Positions 21,896 through 30,368 of a DNA stretch of 38,379 nt are shown in pieces. The stretch's first letter is position 1. Each line of letters begins with the position of its first letter. Origin of the DNA: a virus; IMG/VR virus record IMGVR_UViG_3300028800_000042, positions 1-38,379 of that record; one strand, written 5' to 3'. The notes under the pieces are model-generated. The model was not told the origin of the DNA. It did no database searches and saw only the letters and a program-made list of their open reading frames with translations. The position numbers were made by a program, and so were the translations under genes.

Positions 21896-24070
21896 ATGTT
21901 TGTTCGCGCAGCTAATCCGATTTGGTTTTTTGTTGATCTAGTTGGTCAGCCGTTAAATGATGAATATTATGCTTTTTTCTTAACCAATACGTTGCCTTAC
22001 CTACCGCAAAATGTTTATCGCGATCCACAGGGATTAACGGTTTGGACAAACGATGTTGTGGAATTTCTGCCAAATGGCACTCTGCCAGACAATCTCTATT
22101 TTGACCCCAGCTTAGTTTATCGAATTGAAATCAGGCATGGTGATAGCCAATCAGATCCATTGATTTATGAAATTAATAATTTTGTTCCTGGCATAGGAAC
22201 GGCTGTAATAACAAGTCCGTTCCCAATTTTATTTGCGCCAAACTTAACATCTAACAGCACGTTTTCTGATGTGAATTTTTATTCTTTATCGCCATCAGGG
22301 ACGCCAAGTTTGCAAATCACTTCTGCGGGAACTTATAGCGTTGCTCCTGGTTGGGATTTAGTCTTAACAGGTGTCGGGACTACCACGGTTACGCAGAAGA
22401 TTTTCACAGGTGCTGGTGTTGTCGGTCAGCCAAACTCGCCAAACTATGCCTTAGAGTTCGCCAATGCTGGTTGGACAACAGCGGTATTACGTCAACGCTT
22501 TAACAACAATGGCGCAATCTTTGGCGGCGGCGCTGTGAATATGTCCATGCTGGCAATGGCAGTTGGCGGCGCTGTGACGGTTTCTATGGTTTACTCACCT
22601 AGCAACTTGCCAGGCAACTCGACTACCATTGTTCCTCCTACTGTGGTTGGCGTTGGCACATTTGTCACTGTGTCCGGAACAAACAATGTAAAGACATCGA
22701 ATAATAGCGATAATTCCTTAACTGCTTACGTTGATATGCTGATTAATCTGCCAACAACGGGAACGGTTGATATTACTGATGTGCAATTTGTTGGCCAAAA
22801 TACTCCCATTAATATGTCTTTATTGGCTTCGGTAAATCCGGCTTATCAACAGATAAGCGAGGAAAGACAGACTGATAATCTCTTTCATTACTTTGCAAAT
22901 TCATTAATTGTGCTGCCAAAGCTTAGCCTGCTTACGGGATGGAATTTTTCTTTAAATCCCTATCAGTTCATTTCAACAGCATTAACTACAGTGGCGTCAC
23001 AGTGTACTTATGTTGCTGATCAAACTATTTTATTTAGCAAAACTGCTTCATCATTGAAAGCGGGTGAATTTTCATCGTCTGGACAAAGGAATGGTTTTCA
23101 ACTGCAAGCGGTGGGTGCAGGTTCGGCAGTTGATAATCGCTTCGCTTTGATTCAATACATAGACCCGCAAACCGTTGCGCCTTACTGGGGATATACTTTA
23201 TCAGCGTTAATTCGCATGGCGATTTTTACAAGATTCAATACTGAAATAAGAATGAAAATGCGTTTAATTTATCGTCCTGATGGATCATTACCGCCAACAA
23301 TTGGCGCATCTCAACCGATAGCATCATGGGCGAATAATGCAGATCCTGTTTTTGCAGCAGGTTGGTCTTCTATTGCTCCGCAGAATGATCCAACATTTTT
23401 TATTCAACCGCCGAATAGTGATTCCTCATTTTTCGCAGTTGCTTTGAATAAATTTAAAATGCCTGCTCTTAATGGAACTGCGTTGCAAGTGTTAGGCGTT
23501 GTTTTATATGCGATGGATCCTTTGGATAATGATAATTCTAATCCAGATAATATTGTTTTTGATAAAATATCGTTATCGGCAAATGATTTTGCTATTGATA
23601 CACCGCCACAGACTTTTGATGATGTCTTAAGACAATGCCAGTTTTATTATGAGCATAGTTATAATATTGGTATTCTTCCTGGAGCAATTACCGATGTTGG
23701 TGAACGATGGGCACCTACTGTTAATGATGCGTTTTTGTTAACGCCAAATCTTTTAAAATCATATCCCACTGAGTTTACATTTCCTTGGAGTACATTAAAA
23801 AGAGCAAATCCAACGGTTACATTATATTCACCATCAGCTGGAACAGCTAATCGTGTGGATTCTTGGATTTACAATAATGGAAATTCTGTTGCATCTCCTA
23901 CAGTAGTTAATTTCACAGGCAGTTGGACTGCTGCTGTTCCTTCAATGAAATCATTTGAATCAGGAGAAGGGCAAAATGCACAGGTTGCTTCAGCTGCTCA
24001 GACACCAACAAACAAAGTTTCTACTTACATTGTTTTTCATTACACCGCTGATGCGCGGTTAGGAGTTTAA
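21896..24070 (+). CDS. Tailspike / tail fibre-like protein
   Basis: A 724-aa, beta-rich protein beginning 2 bases after the ejection gene. Residues 1-110 (WFFVDLVGQPLNDEYYAFFL, then VYRIEIRHGDSQSDP) look like a head- or tail-binding N-domain. The middle has repeated jelly-roll-like segments (SAGTYSVAPGWDLVL; VDITDVQFVGQ). The end has FDDVLRQCQFYYEHSYNIG, a pattern common in C-terminal parts of phage receptor-binding proteins. No glycosidase active site is evident. Confidence 0.65.
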   Translation: MFVRAANPIWFFVDLVGQPLNDEYYAFFLTNTLPYLPQNVYRDPQGLTVWTNDVVEFLPNGTLPDNLYFDPSLVYRIEIRHGDSQSDPLIYEINNFVPGIGTAVITSPFPILFAPNLTSNSTFSDVNFYSLSPSGTPSLQITSAGTYSVAPGWDLVLTGVGTTTVTQKIFTGAGVVGQPNSPNYALEFANAGWTTAVLRQRFNNNGAIFGGGAVNMSMLAMAVGGAVTVSMVYSPSNLPGNSTTIVPPTVVGVGTFVTVSGTNNVKTSNNSDNSLTAYVDMLINLPTTGTVDITDVQFVGQNTPINMSLLASVNPAYQQISEERQTDNLFHYFANSLIVLPKLSLLTGWNFSLNPYQFISTALTTVASQCTYVADQTILFSKTASSLKAGEFSSSGQRNGFQLQAVGAGSAVDNRFALIQYIDPQTVAPYWGYTLSALIRMAIFTRFNTEIRMKMRLIYRPDGSLPPTIGASQPIASWANNADPVFAAGWSSIAPQNDPTFFIQPPNSDSSFFAVALNKFKMPALNGTALQVLGVVLYAMDPLDNDNSNPDNIVFDKISLSANDFAIDTPPQTFDDVLRQCQFYYEHSYNIGILPGAITDVGERWAPTVNDAFLLTPNLLKSYPTEFTFPWSTLKRANPTVTLYSPSAGTANRVDSWIYNNGNSVASPTVVNFTGSWTAAVPSMKSFESGEGQNAQVASAAQTPTNKVSTYIVFHYTADARLGV

Positions 24071-24072
24071 TT

Positions 24073-24414
24073 ATGACTACTATATGGAATAGTAATTTCG
24101 AAAACAAAACGACGCCTTTCAGTGACACGGCTGTACGTTTTAATTTAGCAACTAATACTTCGCAAACTTATACCGTGCCTGGAACCAGTTCCGACAAATA
24201 TCAGGCTACGTTTACCTATACCTCAACTAGCAATGTTTTTGTTGGCTATAACTTTACTCCAACCATTCCAGGTTCTGGAACCAATGAAACAACCCATTCA
24301 GAGGAATTTCGACCAATCTGTAAATATGTCAAGGGTGGGGATGTTCTTTCTTTGATCAGTCCAGATGCCGCTGGTGCCTATGTAGGAGTGTCGTTATTAG
24401 CCATTCCGGGCTAA
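24073..24414 (+). CDS. Small beta-rich virion-associated protein (inferred)
   Basis: A 113-aa protein starting MTTIWNSNFENKTTPFSD, rich in threonine, serine and short strands. It begins 2 bases after the spike gene with GGAG upstream. Its place between spike and fibre suggests a fibre accessory or head/tail decoration protein. The family is not recognised. Confidence 0.6.
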   Translation: MTTIWNSNFENKTTPFSDTAVRFNLATNTSQTYTVPGTSSDKYQATFTYTSTSNVFVGYNFTPTIPGSGTNETTHSEEFRPICKYVKGGDVLSLISPDAAGAYVGVSLLAIPG

Positions 24415-24447
24415 AATATATGTAATGGATTGTTAACCTAATTTGTA

Positions 24448-24455
24448 CATGGATG
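24448..24455 (+). promoter_or_regulatory. CATGGATG leader motif before tail fibre
   Basis: ACATGGATGT (24447-24456) precedes the fibre ATG by 3 bases, as it precedes portal at 6740-6749. GGAT may be a weak ribosome-binding site, or the motif may mark a start of transcription. No canonical -10/-35 pair was found with confidence. Confidence 0.35.
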
Positions 24456-24459
24456 TGCA

Positions 24460-27400
24460 ATGGTCAATACGAAGAAATTTAGTGAATTTGTTCAAGCTGA
24501 TATTACTGACGACACCACGCAGACGGTCGGTCTGACAGCTGGTGTTAATACTCGCGAATTAAAATTTGTCAGCTGGACAACCGCAACGCGTCCTACCATC
24601 CCCTATGACGGATTGCTGGGTTACAACTTCGACTTATCGCAATATGAGTTCTGGGACGCTGCCGCTGTTATGTGGGTTCCCATTGGCGGAGGCGGTGCCG
24701 TTTTAGCTGTTTTGGCATCTCACTTGCCTGGCGAAGGTGCCAGCCTTATTGGGCTGCAAGGCGCTGGAACTGTACAGGATTTCGCCAATTCAACCCTCAT
24801 TTTAAAAACTGCTAATGCCAACCTGCCGAATAGCTTTGCCTTGGCAAGCTTAAGCACGGGCATTCTTAAATCCACTACCGTGACAGGCGCTCTTTCAATC
24901 AGCGCCCCATTGACTAGCATTGACGGTTTAACCACGTCAGCTGATCAAATGATCTATACCACTGGATCAAACGTTTATGCGACGACGCCATTAACCGCTG
25001 TTGCACGGACAATGCTGTCGCAAACAACGAATGCCCTAATCTTATCTACGATTGGCGCGTTGCCTAGTGACGGTTCTGGGATGATGACTGGCATTCTAAA
25101 TATGAATAGTCATCGTATTATCAATGTGACTGACCCAGTTAACCCACAGGACGCAGCAACCAAGAACTATGTTGATGCAGGCGCATTTTTGCGTTTAGAC
25201 GGCACAAGTGTAATGGCTGGTGTTATCAATGTGGGATCGCACAAGATAATAAATTTGACTGATCCAACCTCCCCGCAAGATGGCGCAACAAAGGCGTATG
25301 TTGATACAGCTGGCGGGGCTTTCTTGCCATTAGCTGGTGGCACCATGAGCGGCGATATAGTCATGGGAAACCATAAGATTACCAGTTTAGGAAATCCTAC
25401 TAATCCCCAAGATGCTGTAACATTATTTTATCTTTCTGCTCAGTTAACAAATTATTTACCTTTGGCTGGCGGAACAATGGCGCTCAATACTGGCGTCATT
25501 AACATGAATAGTTCCAAAATTATTGGGCTAGCTGATCCAACTAATTCGCAAGATGCAGCTACGAAAGCGTACGTGGATTTAGTCGCGACTGGCTTAACTG
25601 TGCAGGGCGCTTGTTATGCTTCAACCACAGGAGATTTAACTGGCTATACCTATTTAAATGGCGCTCTTGGAATTGGCGCAACATTAACAGCTGGATCGAA
25701 TGGCGCATTTTCAACCGATGGAACGTCGCCACCGTTAAATGCGCGTATTTTTGTTCCATTTCAAACCAGCACTTTGCAGAACGGAATTTATACACTTTCT
25801 CAAATTGGTACCGTTGGAACTCCAGCCATTTTGACAAGAGCCACGGATTACGATCAACCTTCCGAAATTCAGCCAGGCGATTTTATTATCGTCAACAATG
25901 GTACTTTATATGGCACAACTTCTTGGATTGAAACGAGTACAGTAACCGCGGTGGGCACTGATCCTATCCTGTTCTCGCAATTCACCTTTGCGCCAACTTC
26001 ATTTTTATTAAAAGCGCAAAACTTAGCAGACGTCGCAAGCAAAACAACATCATTTAATAATATTTCCCCATTGACCACGAAAGGCGATTTGATTGGCTTC
26101 TCTACGCAAAATGTTCGCTTGGCTGTTGGCGGCACGGATGGGCAGATATTGCAAGTTAGCTCCGCTGCGGCAACAGGTCTTGCTTGGTCAACAGCAACTT
26201 ACCCAGCAACGACAACTATAAATCAAATTCTTTTTTCCAGTGCTGCAAATACCGTAACAGGTATTAGCTCAACCGCTGGCGGCGTTTTGGTGACTAATGC
26301 AAGTTCCGTGCCACAATTCCTGGCTAATCCTTCCGCATCAGGAAAATTACTGGCTTCCGTGAGCGGAGCTATCCCGATTTGGACAACGCCAACTTACCCA
26401 ACAGTTAGCGGAAGTGCCGGATTATTTTTAATATCTGACGGAACAAATAATATTTATTCCACCTCTACTATTCCAACGAGCGCAGGTGCTACCGCGGGAA
26501 AAGTATTGATTTCAGACGGTACGAATTACGTATTAAGCACGCCGACATTTCCAAATGCTTCCGCCGCCGCTGGAAAGTTTATCAGGTCGGATGGTACAAA
26601 CTGGATAGCATCAACGCCAACATTGCCAATCTCAGCTGGTACGTCTGGAAAGATTCTGCAATCCAACGGGACGAATTATGTTGAATCAACGCCGACCTAT
26701 CCAAGCGCATCAGGCACCGCTAGAAAGTTATTAGTTTCCGACGGTACTAATATTGTTTACACCACTGAAACATGGGCGGTTCCTGGAACATCAGGAAATG
26801 TTTTAACTTCAGACGGTACTAATTGGATATCTGCCGCCGCTGCTGGCGTCACATTGTTGACGACTAAGGGCGATTTATTCGGTTTCTCAACGGTAAATGC
26901 TCGCGTGCCAGTTGCTACAGGTAACGGAAAAGTATTACAGGTTGATTCTACTGCCACGGTTGGCGTGTCTTATTCAACGCCTACATATCCTAGCGCTAGT
27001 GGGGCATCAGGATTATTTTTAATATCCGATGGCACGAATAACGTTTATTCAACTTCGTCTATTCCCTCAAGTGCTGGCGCGACTGCAAATAAAGTTCTTT
27101 TGAGTAACGGAACAAATTACGTATTAAGTACGCCGACATTTCCGAATGCTTCAGCGACTGCAAGGAAAATTATTGTTTCTGATGGTACAAACTGGATTGC
27201 ATCAACTGAGACTTATGCAGTTCCTGGATCTTCAGGTAATGTGATGACCTCAGATGGTACAAACTGGACAAGTGCAGCTCCAGCAGCTGCAAGCGGATGG
27301 GTTAAGATATCCAGTACGACTGCTAGTGCTTCTGCTAGCGTCACATTCTCTAGTTTAACGACAACATATCAGGCTTATTGTGTTGTTCTTACAAATGTCA

Positions 27401-27786
27401 TTCCCACCACTAATAACGTAAATCTTTTATTAACTTTCAATTCAATTGCATCTAATTATTTTTATACTTTGTTGAGAAGTGGTACAGGTGGCGCAGCTGC
27501 AACAAATGACGGTAGTGCATCTACAAGCAGTATTCCAGTTAATGCGGGTGCAACTATTGTAAATACAGCTAATGGCGGATTAAGTGGGTTTATCATGATG
27601 CCAGGGCCTGATACAGCTAATAATCAATTTGTCGATATACATGTAGGATTTTTGTCTAGCGTCTATACAGCATCAAATGGTATTGCAGGAAACTCAGGAA
27701 CAACTGCCATAACTTCAATAAAATTTGCAATGTCTAGCGGCACTATTGCAAGCGGTGTATTCACACTTTACGGTTTAGTAGCTTAA
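24460..27786 (+). CDS. Tail fibre with multiple repeat families
   Basis: A 1108-aa fibre. Residues about 200-385 hold four repeats of the type (N/S)-x-K/R-I-I-x-L/V-x-D-P-x-x-x-QDAATKxYVD, a known trimeric fibre repeat. A domain at about 388-510 (ATLTAG, QNGIYTL, LTRATDYDQ, GDFIIVNNG) is a common fibre-embedded module. Residues about 545-950 are built from SDGTNxxxST repeats arranged as a large internal duplication; both blocks begin LTTKGDL(I/F)GFST. The C-terminal 160 residues (GWVKISSTTASASASVTF ...) look like a receptor-binding beta domain. It should decide host range. Confidence 0.85.
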   Translation: MVNTKKFSEFVQADITDDTTQTVGLTAGVNTRELKFVSWTTATRPTIPYDGLLGYNFDLSQYEFWDAAAVMWVPIGGGGAVLAVLASHLPGEGASLIGLQGAGTVQDFANSTLILKTANANLPNSFALASLSTGILKSTTVTGALSISAPLTSIDGLTTSADQMIYTTGSNVYATTPLTAVARTMLSQTTNALILSTIGALPSDGSGMMTGILNMNSHRIINVTDPVNPQDAATKNYVDAGAFLRLDGTSVMAGVINVGSHKIINLTDPTSPQDGATKAYVDTAGGAFLPLAGGTMSGDIVMGNHKITSLGNPTNPQDAVTLFYLSAQLTNYLPLAGGTMALNTGVINMNSSKIIGLADPTNSQDAATKAYVDLVATGLTVQGACYASTTGDLTGYTYLNGALGIGATLTAGSNGAFSTDGTSPPLNARIFVPFQTSTLQNGIYTLSQIGTVGTPAILTRATDYDQPSEIQPGDFIIVNNGTLYGTTSWIETSTVTAVGTDPILFSQFTFAPTSFLLKAQNLADVASKTTSFNNISPLTTKGDLIGFSTQNVRLAVGGTDGQILQVSSAAATGLAWSTATYPATTTINQILFSSAANTVTGISSTAGGVLVTNASSVPQFLANPSASGKLLASVSGAIPIWTTPTYPTVSGSAGLFLISDGTNNIYSTSTIPTSAGATAGKVLISDGTNYVLSTPTFPNASAAAGKFIRSDGTNWIASTPTLPISAGTSGKILQSNGTNYVESTPTYPSASGTARKLLVSDGTNIVYTTETWAVPGTSGNVLTSDGTNWISAAAAGVTLLTTKGDLFGFSTVNARVPVATGNGKVLQVDSTATVGVSYSTPTYPSASGASGLFLISDGTNNVYSTSSIPSSAGATANKVLLSNGTNYVLSTPTFPNASATARKIIVSDGTNWIASTETYAVPGSSGNVMTSDGTNWTSAAPAAASGWVKISSTTASASASVTFSSLTTTYQAYCVVLTNVIPTTNNVNLLLTFNSIASNYFYTLLRSGTGGAAATNDGSASTSSIPVNAGATIVNTANGGLSGFIMMPGPDTANNQFVDIHVGFLSSVYTASNGIAGNSGTTAITSIKFAMSSGTIASGVFTLYGLVA

Positions 27787-27796
27787 GGATTTAATT

Positions 27797-28063
27797 ATGA
27801 CTTTGATGAAAATAGTAGATGGTCAAGAAGTTGAATGTTCTGATGAAGAAGAAGCAGCCATACGCGCGGAATGGGCTGCTAATGATGCAGTGAAAGCTGA
27901 AGATTTAAAACTGAATGGTTATAAATATCTACGTAAAGAAGCTTATCCATACATAGGTGATCAACTTGATATGCTTTGGCATTCGATGGATGTTGGAGAA
28001 TTACCAAAATCGAATGATTTTTATAACGCTATTGCTGAAGTTAAAAAGAAATTTCCTAAATAA
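27797..28063 (+). CDS. Small fibre-adjacent protein
   Basis: An 88-aa protein starting MTLMKIVDGQEVECSDEEEA. The end has YPYIGDQLDMLWHSMDVG then D-F-Y-x-A-I-A-E-V-K-K-x-F-P, a pattern frequent in proteins encoded right after phage tail fibres or fused to their ends. It may be a fibre chaperone or tail tip protein. It ends just before the bidirectional terminator. Confidence 0.7.
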   Translation: MTLMKIVDGQEVECSDEEEAAIRAEWAANDAVKAEDLKLNGYKYLRKEAYPYIGDQLDMLWHSMDVGELPKSNDFYNAIAEVKKKFPK

Positions 28064-28065
28064 TT

Positions 28066-28087
28066 TCCCAGGCGGTTAAGCCTGGGA
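28066..28087. terminator. Bidirectional terminator between convergent genes
   Basis: TCCCAGGC and GCCTGGGA form an 8-bp GC-rich stem around GGTTAA. A-rich bases lie on the left and T-rich bases on the right, so it can act on both the late rightward message and the leftward message ending at 28094. Confidence 0.75.
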
Positions 28088-28093
28088 TTTAAC

Positions 28094-28408
28094 TTATTGT
28101 GCTGGAACGGCTTCTTGTTTTTCTTCAATGCAATGATCTTGTGTTGCAGTTGCAGTTGAATCATTGCAAGGTTCTGATGCTGGGGCTGGCGGTGGAGTAA
28201 TAACTTGAGATTGCAATATTAAAGGGGCTGCCATAACCACTTCTTTAATCCATAGGATAGCATCATCAAGATACCCCGCGCCGCGCAATAAACCTGGATT
28301 AGCTTGATCATATGGCAATGTGGTAATAATCCCTCTTAATTCTTTATATTTCGCAAAAACGCTATTTACTAAAGATTGTCTTATTAACGCTGTTTGTTCA
28401 TCCGTCAT
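28094..28408 (-). CDS. Small helical protein, possible Acb2-like hairpin
   Basis: A 104-aa protein. Residues about 18-62 form a likely helical hairpin (KYKELRGIITTLP, then LLRGAGYLDDAILWIKEVV). The spacing and the L-D-x-A-x-x-W-x-K ending resemble the hairpin domain of Acb2/Tad1 phage proteins that bind cyclic nucleotides made by CBASS defence. The remaining 40 residues are a proline-, alanine- and threonine-rich tail. The resemblance is from memory of the family pattern and is weak. AAGGAAAG precedes the ATG. It could equally be a structural accessory protein. Confidence 0.55.
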   Translation of the reverse strand: MTDEQTALIRQSLVNSVFAKYKELRGIITTLPYDQANPGLLRGAGYLDDAILWIKEVVMAAPLILQSQVITPPPAPASEPCNDSTATATQDHCIEEKQEAVPAQ

Positions 28409-28602
28409 ATCTTCTTTCCTTTTTGATTTGAGAAATTCTTATTAATGTAATCGATTACTTTTTGTTGCCTATTTAGTTTGATCATATTCAGAGGGGTTAA
28501 CATGCCAAAATTCTCGTTAATGTTCTGAAACCATTCCCATGTTTTTTTTTCATCGCCACGAAAATGATTTTTAACTTTTTCGAAATATTCTTGCGGTATC
28601 AA
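28405..28602 (-). CDS. MbcA/Xre-ParS-like toxin-binding domain protein
   Basis: A small protein of about 65 aa. The segment W-E-W-F-Q-N-I-N-x-x-F-G-M-L-T-P-L-N-M-I-K, followed by K-V-I-D-Y-I, fits the DUF2384 toxin-binding domain. That domain is found at the C-terminus of Xre/MbcA/ParS antitoxins and as a stand-alone protein in phages. No DNA-binding domain is present. The frame opens with TTG at 28611, but AGAAGG is directly next to it, so I prefer the TTG at 28602, which lies 9 bases from that site. It may neutralise host toxins; this is inference. Confidence 0.5.
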   Translation of the reverse strand: MIPQEYFEKVKNHFRGDEKKTWEWFQNINENFGMLTPLNMIKLNRQQKVIDYINKNFSNQKGKKI

Positions 28603-28619
28603 ATTGATCAACCTTCTTT

Positions 28620-28647
28620 AAAAAAAGCCCCGCCAAGGCGACGGGGC
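28620..28647 (-). terminator. Leftward rho-independent terminator
   Basis: Read on the minus strand, a GC-rich hairpin (GCCCCG... ...CGGGGC, with an inner GCC/GGC) is followed by seven T residues. It follows the small polar protein gene and ends the message of the 298-aa protein, leaving the two genes below it to read-through or another promoter. Confidence 0.88.
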
Positions 28648-28654
28648 GCAACGT

Positions 28655-28900
28655 TTAATAGTCTTTGCCGCGGCCATCATTCATATTGGCTTTTGGCATA
28701 TGAGGTTCAAGCTGCACATTGCGCTTTTCACCCATCATCTTAGTCGGCGCTTTTGGCGTATTAGCCAAGTCGCCCATGTCATGATAGCCCATTGCATTTG
28801 TCATTTGATCGACATTGCGAGCCTGCCATGATTTTTTCATACAATAACTTTCGTTTTCAACTTGACCATTCGCACCATCAGCATTTCCGTATTCTGACAT
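28655..28900 (-). CDS. Small polar hypothetical protein
   Basis: An 81-aa low-complexity protein rich in Asn, Gly, Met and Lys, starting MSEYGNADGANGQVENES and ending GRGKDY. Probably disordered. AAGGAG precedes the ATG. It is co-transcribed with the 298-aa protein and could be a virion or assembly component. Confidence 0.65.
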   Translation of the reverse strand: MSEYGNADGANGQVENESYCMKKSWQARNVDQMTNAMGYHDMGDLANTPKAPTKMMGEKRNVQLEPHMPKANMNDGRGKDY

Positions 28901-28912
28901 GATAATGTCTCC

Positions 28913-29809
28913 TTACTTGATAATTACGTAATTGAATGTACCTACACCAGCATCGCCGGAGGAAGTAACTACAAATGATCCGTTGCCTGGGACAATTTTA
29001 AGCACTGAAACAGGGTTTGCTTGCGTGTTCCAGTTTCCGATTACATTTGAGCCAGAGGTACAGAAAGTGTCGGTAAAGGATTGCGCTGCTGCGCCGCCTG
29101 CTGCTGCTGCGCCTGCAACTGATTTCATTCGGATTGCTGCGGTTGCAACTACGATGCCGCCAGTTGATGCGCCAATATCGCCAAGGGTATAAACCGTTGA
29201 CTGACCCATTGTGCCGTTGCTGATGGTTGTATTAAAGTTCGCACCTGCATTCACACCAGCTACGATTAAGGAGCCGTTGGCGGCTGTGCCGGGGAAGCTA
29301 ATTAGCGTACCTGCTGTGCCGCTTAAGCCAGCTTGGATGCTGCCAGAATTAATGGCAGTCCCAGCGGTATCATCAACTGTCCCAGCGGTATCAACGAATT
29401 TAGCTATGTGGTTTACTACTACCGCGGAGCCAGCCATTACAACAGTGGTTTTGCTTGGATCGCTTGGGGCATAGCCTAAGTCTTCAACATTTCCGCTGGT
29501 GCTTTGGAAAACTGTGAAATTTCCAACCACAACAGGAGCGCCGACAACTGCTACGCCGGAACCTGGTTCCCAAACGTTTAAAGCAGTGAAATCAGGAGCG
29601 ACAGAAAATAAGTCCCAACCATCACTGGCATAAACCAAGACGAAATCGGAAATAACCCATTCGAATGCGCCTGCGTTTAATGCGGCGATGTTAACTGCTT
29701 GAGCGGTTAGATATCCGGCTGCGCCGACGGTAGCCAAAGTGTCTGTTGAAGTGATTCGCACGATGCTAGGATTGACACCCCAATCGCGTGCAATGCTGGT
29801 AATTGCCAT
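28913..29809 (-). CDS. Beta-rich Gly/Ala/Val protein, possible head or tail decoration protein
   Basis: A 298-aa protein starting MAITSIARDWGVNPSIVRIT. The whole chain is made of short hydrophobic strands separated by Gly, Ser, Thr and Ala. An Ala-rich hinge (AGAAAAGGAAAQ) lies before a C-terminal beta domain ending V-G-T-F-N-Y-V-I-I-K. Such composition is typical of phage surface or structural proteins. It is transcribed opposite to the other structural genes from its own promoter and ends at a strong terminator, which suggests high and separately controlled expression. The family is not named with certainty. Confidence 0.65.
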   Translation of the reverse strand: MAITSIARDWGVNPSIVRITSTDTLATVGAAGYLTAQAVNIAALNAGAFEWVISDFVLVYASDGWDLFSVAPDFTALNVWEPGSGVAVVGAPVVVGNFTVFQSTSGNVEDLGYAPSDPSKTTVVMAGSAVVVNHIAKFVDTAGTVDDTAGTAINSGSIQAGLSGTAGTLISFPGTAANGSLIVAGVNAGANFNTTISNGTMGQSTVYTLGDIGASTGGIVVATAAIRMKSVAGAAAAGGAAAQSFTDTFCTSGSNVIGNWNTQANPVSVLKIVPGNGSFVVTSSGDAGVGTFNYVIIK

Positions 29810-29853
29810 AATATTCTCTCTCCCTGAGATGGAATTATTTCCGTATGGTTAAG

Positions 29854-29881
29854 ATTGTATCACAGTCAATAGGCGGGGCAA
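29854..29881 (-). promoter_or_regulatory. Leftward promoter for the 298-aa protein
   Basis: On the minus strand TTGCCC is followed after 16 bases by TGATACAAT, an extended -10. It lies 45 bases upstream of the ATG, and GGGAGAG gives a strong ribosome-binding site. Confidence 0.55.
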
Positions 29882-29890
29882 TAAGATTAA

Positions 29891-29919
29891 CATTATAGCG
29901 GGTTTTCCCCGCCATAATG
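29891..29919 (-). terminator. Long hairpin after the recombination operon
   Basis: CATTAT/ATAATG and GCGGG/CCCGC pair around TTTTC with one mismatch, making a 12-step stem. It follows the DUF669-like gene on the minus strand. The T-run is weak, so it may be a terminator or a 3' stability element. Confidence 0.5.
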
Positions 29920-29934
29920 CTGTTTCACGTAGAA

Positions 29935-30366
29935 CTATGAAAAGTTTGGAATGTCATCATCAAGAGAGGTTGGATCACTGTCAGCGATAGGGAGTAACTC
30001 CTGTGGTTCTAAGCAATAATCCTTAGTCTGGTTAGCTAAAACCCCAGTTTGCGAATCAACCTTTTGAGTAATTTCTATCCAACCCTCGCGATTTAAGCAG
30101 TCTTGCGCCATAATCCGGCCTGCTTCGAGTTTATCTTTTAAACCTGCTGTTTCGCAGAAATGCTCAAATTTCCAAAACATCTTAGGCATTAATATCAAGC
30201 TATCCCAATATTGAACTTCGCGACCGTTGACCAACAATGTCAATTTCAAGTTGAGCATGTCATTACCAGCTTGAGAGCGCTTCTCGCGTGCATCTCGCAC
30301 GCGAAATTTATACTTGCCATCTGGAATCAAAGCATCTTGACGCATTTGATTTGCGTTAAAATCCAT
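29935..30366 (-). CDS. DUF669-like single-strand-binding protein
   Basis: A 143-aa protein starting MDFNANQMRQDALIPDGKYKFRV. The pattern A-L-I-P-x-G-x-Y-x-F-R-V-x-D-A-x-E-K-x-S-x-x-G-N-D-M-L-x-L, followed by W-D-S-L-I and F-C-E-x-A-G-L, fits DUF669 (ssDNA-binding-like) proteins of phages. These accompany RecT/Redbeta systems. The acidic tail (DSDPTSLDDDIPNF) is typical for partner binding by SSB-like proteins. It is the last gene of the leftward recombination operon. Confidence 0.8.
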   Translation of the reverse strand: MDFNANQMRQDALIPDGKYKFRVRDAREKRSQAGNDMLNLKLTLLVNGREVQYWDSLILMPKMFWKFEHFCETAGLKDKLEAGRIMAQDCLNREGWIEITQKVDSQTGVLANQTKDYCLEPQELLPIADSDPTSLDDDIPNFS

Positions 30367-30368
30367 TT

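Noticed and set aside
25611-25931. Frame with many Trp and Asn residues inside the fibre gene
   Set aside because: It is an out-of-frame reading of glycine- and threonine-rich repeats with no ribosome-binding site.
24460-27786. Diversity-generating retroelement acting on the fibre
   Set aside because: No reverse transcriptase gene is present and no template/variable repeat pair with adenine-specific changes was noticed.
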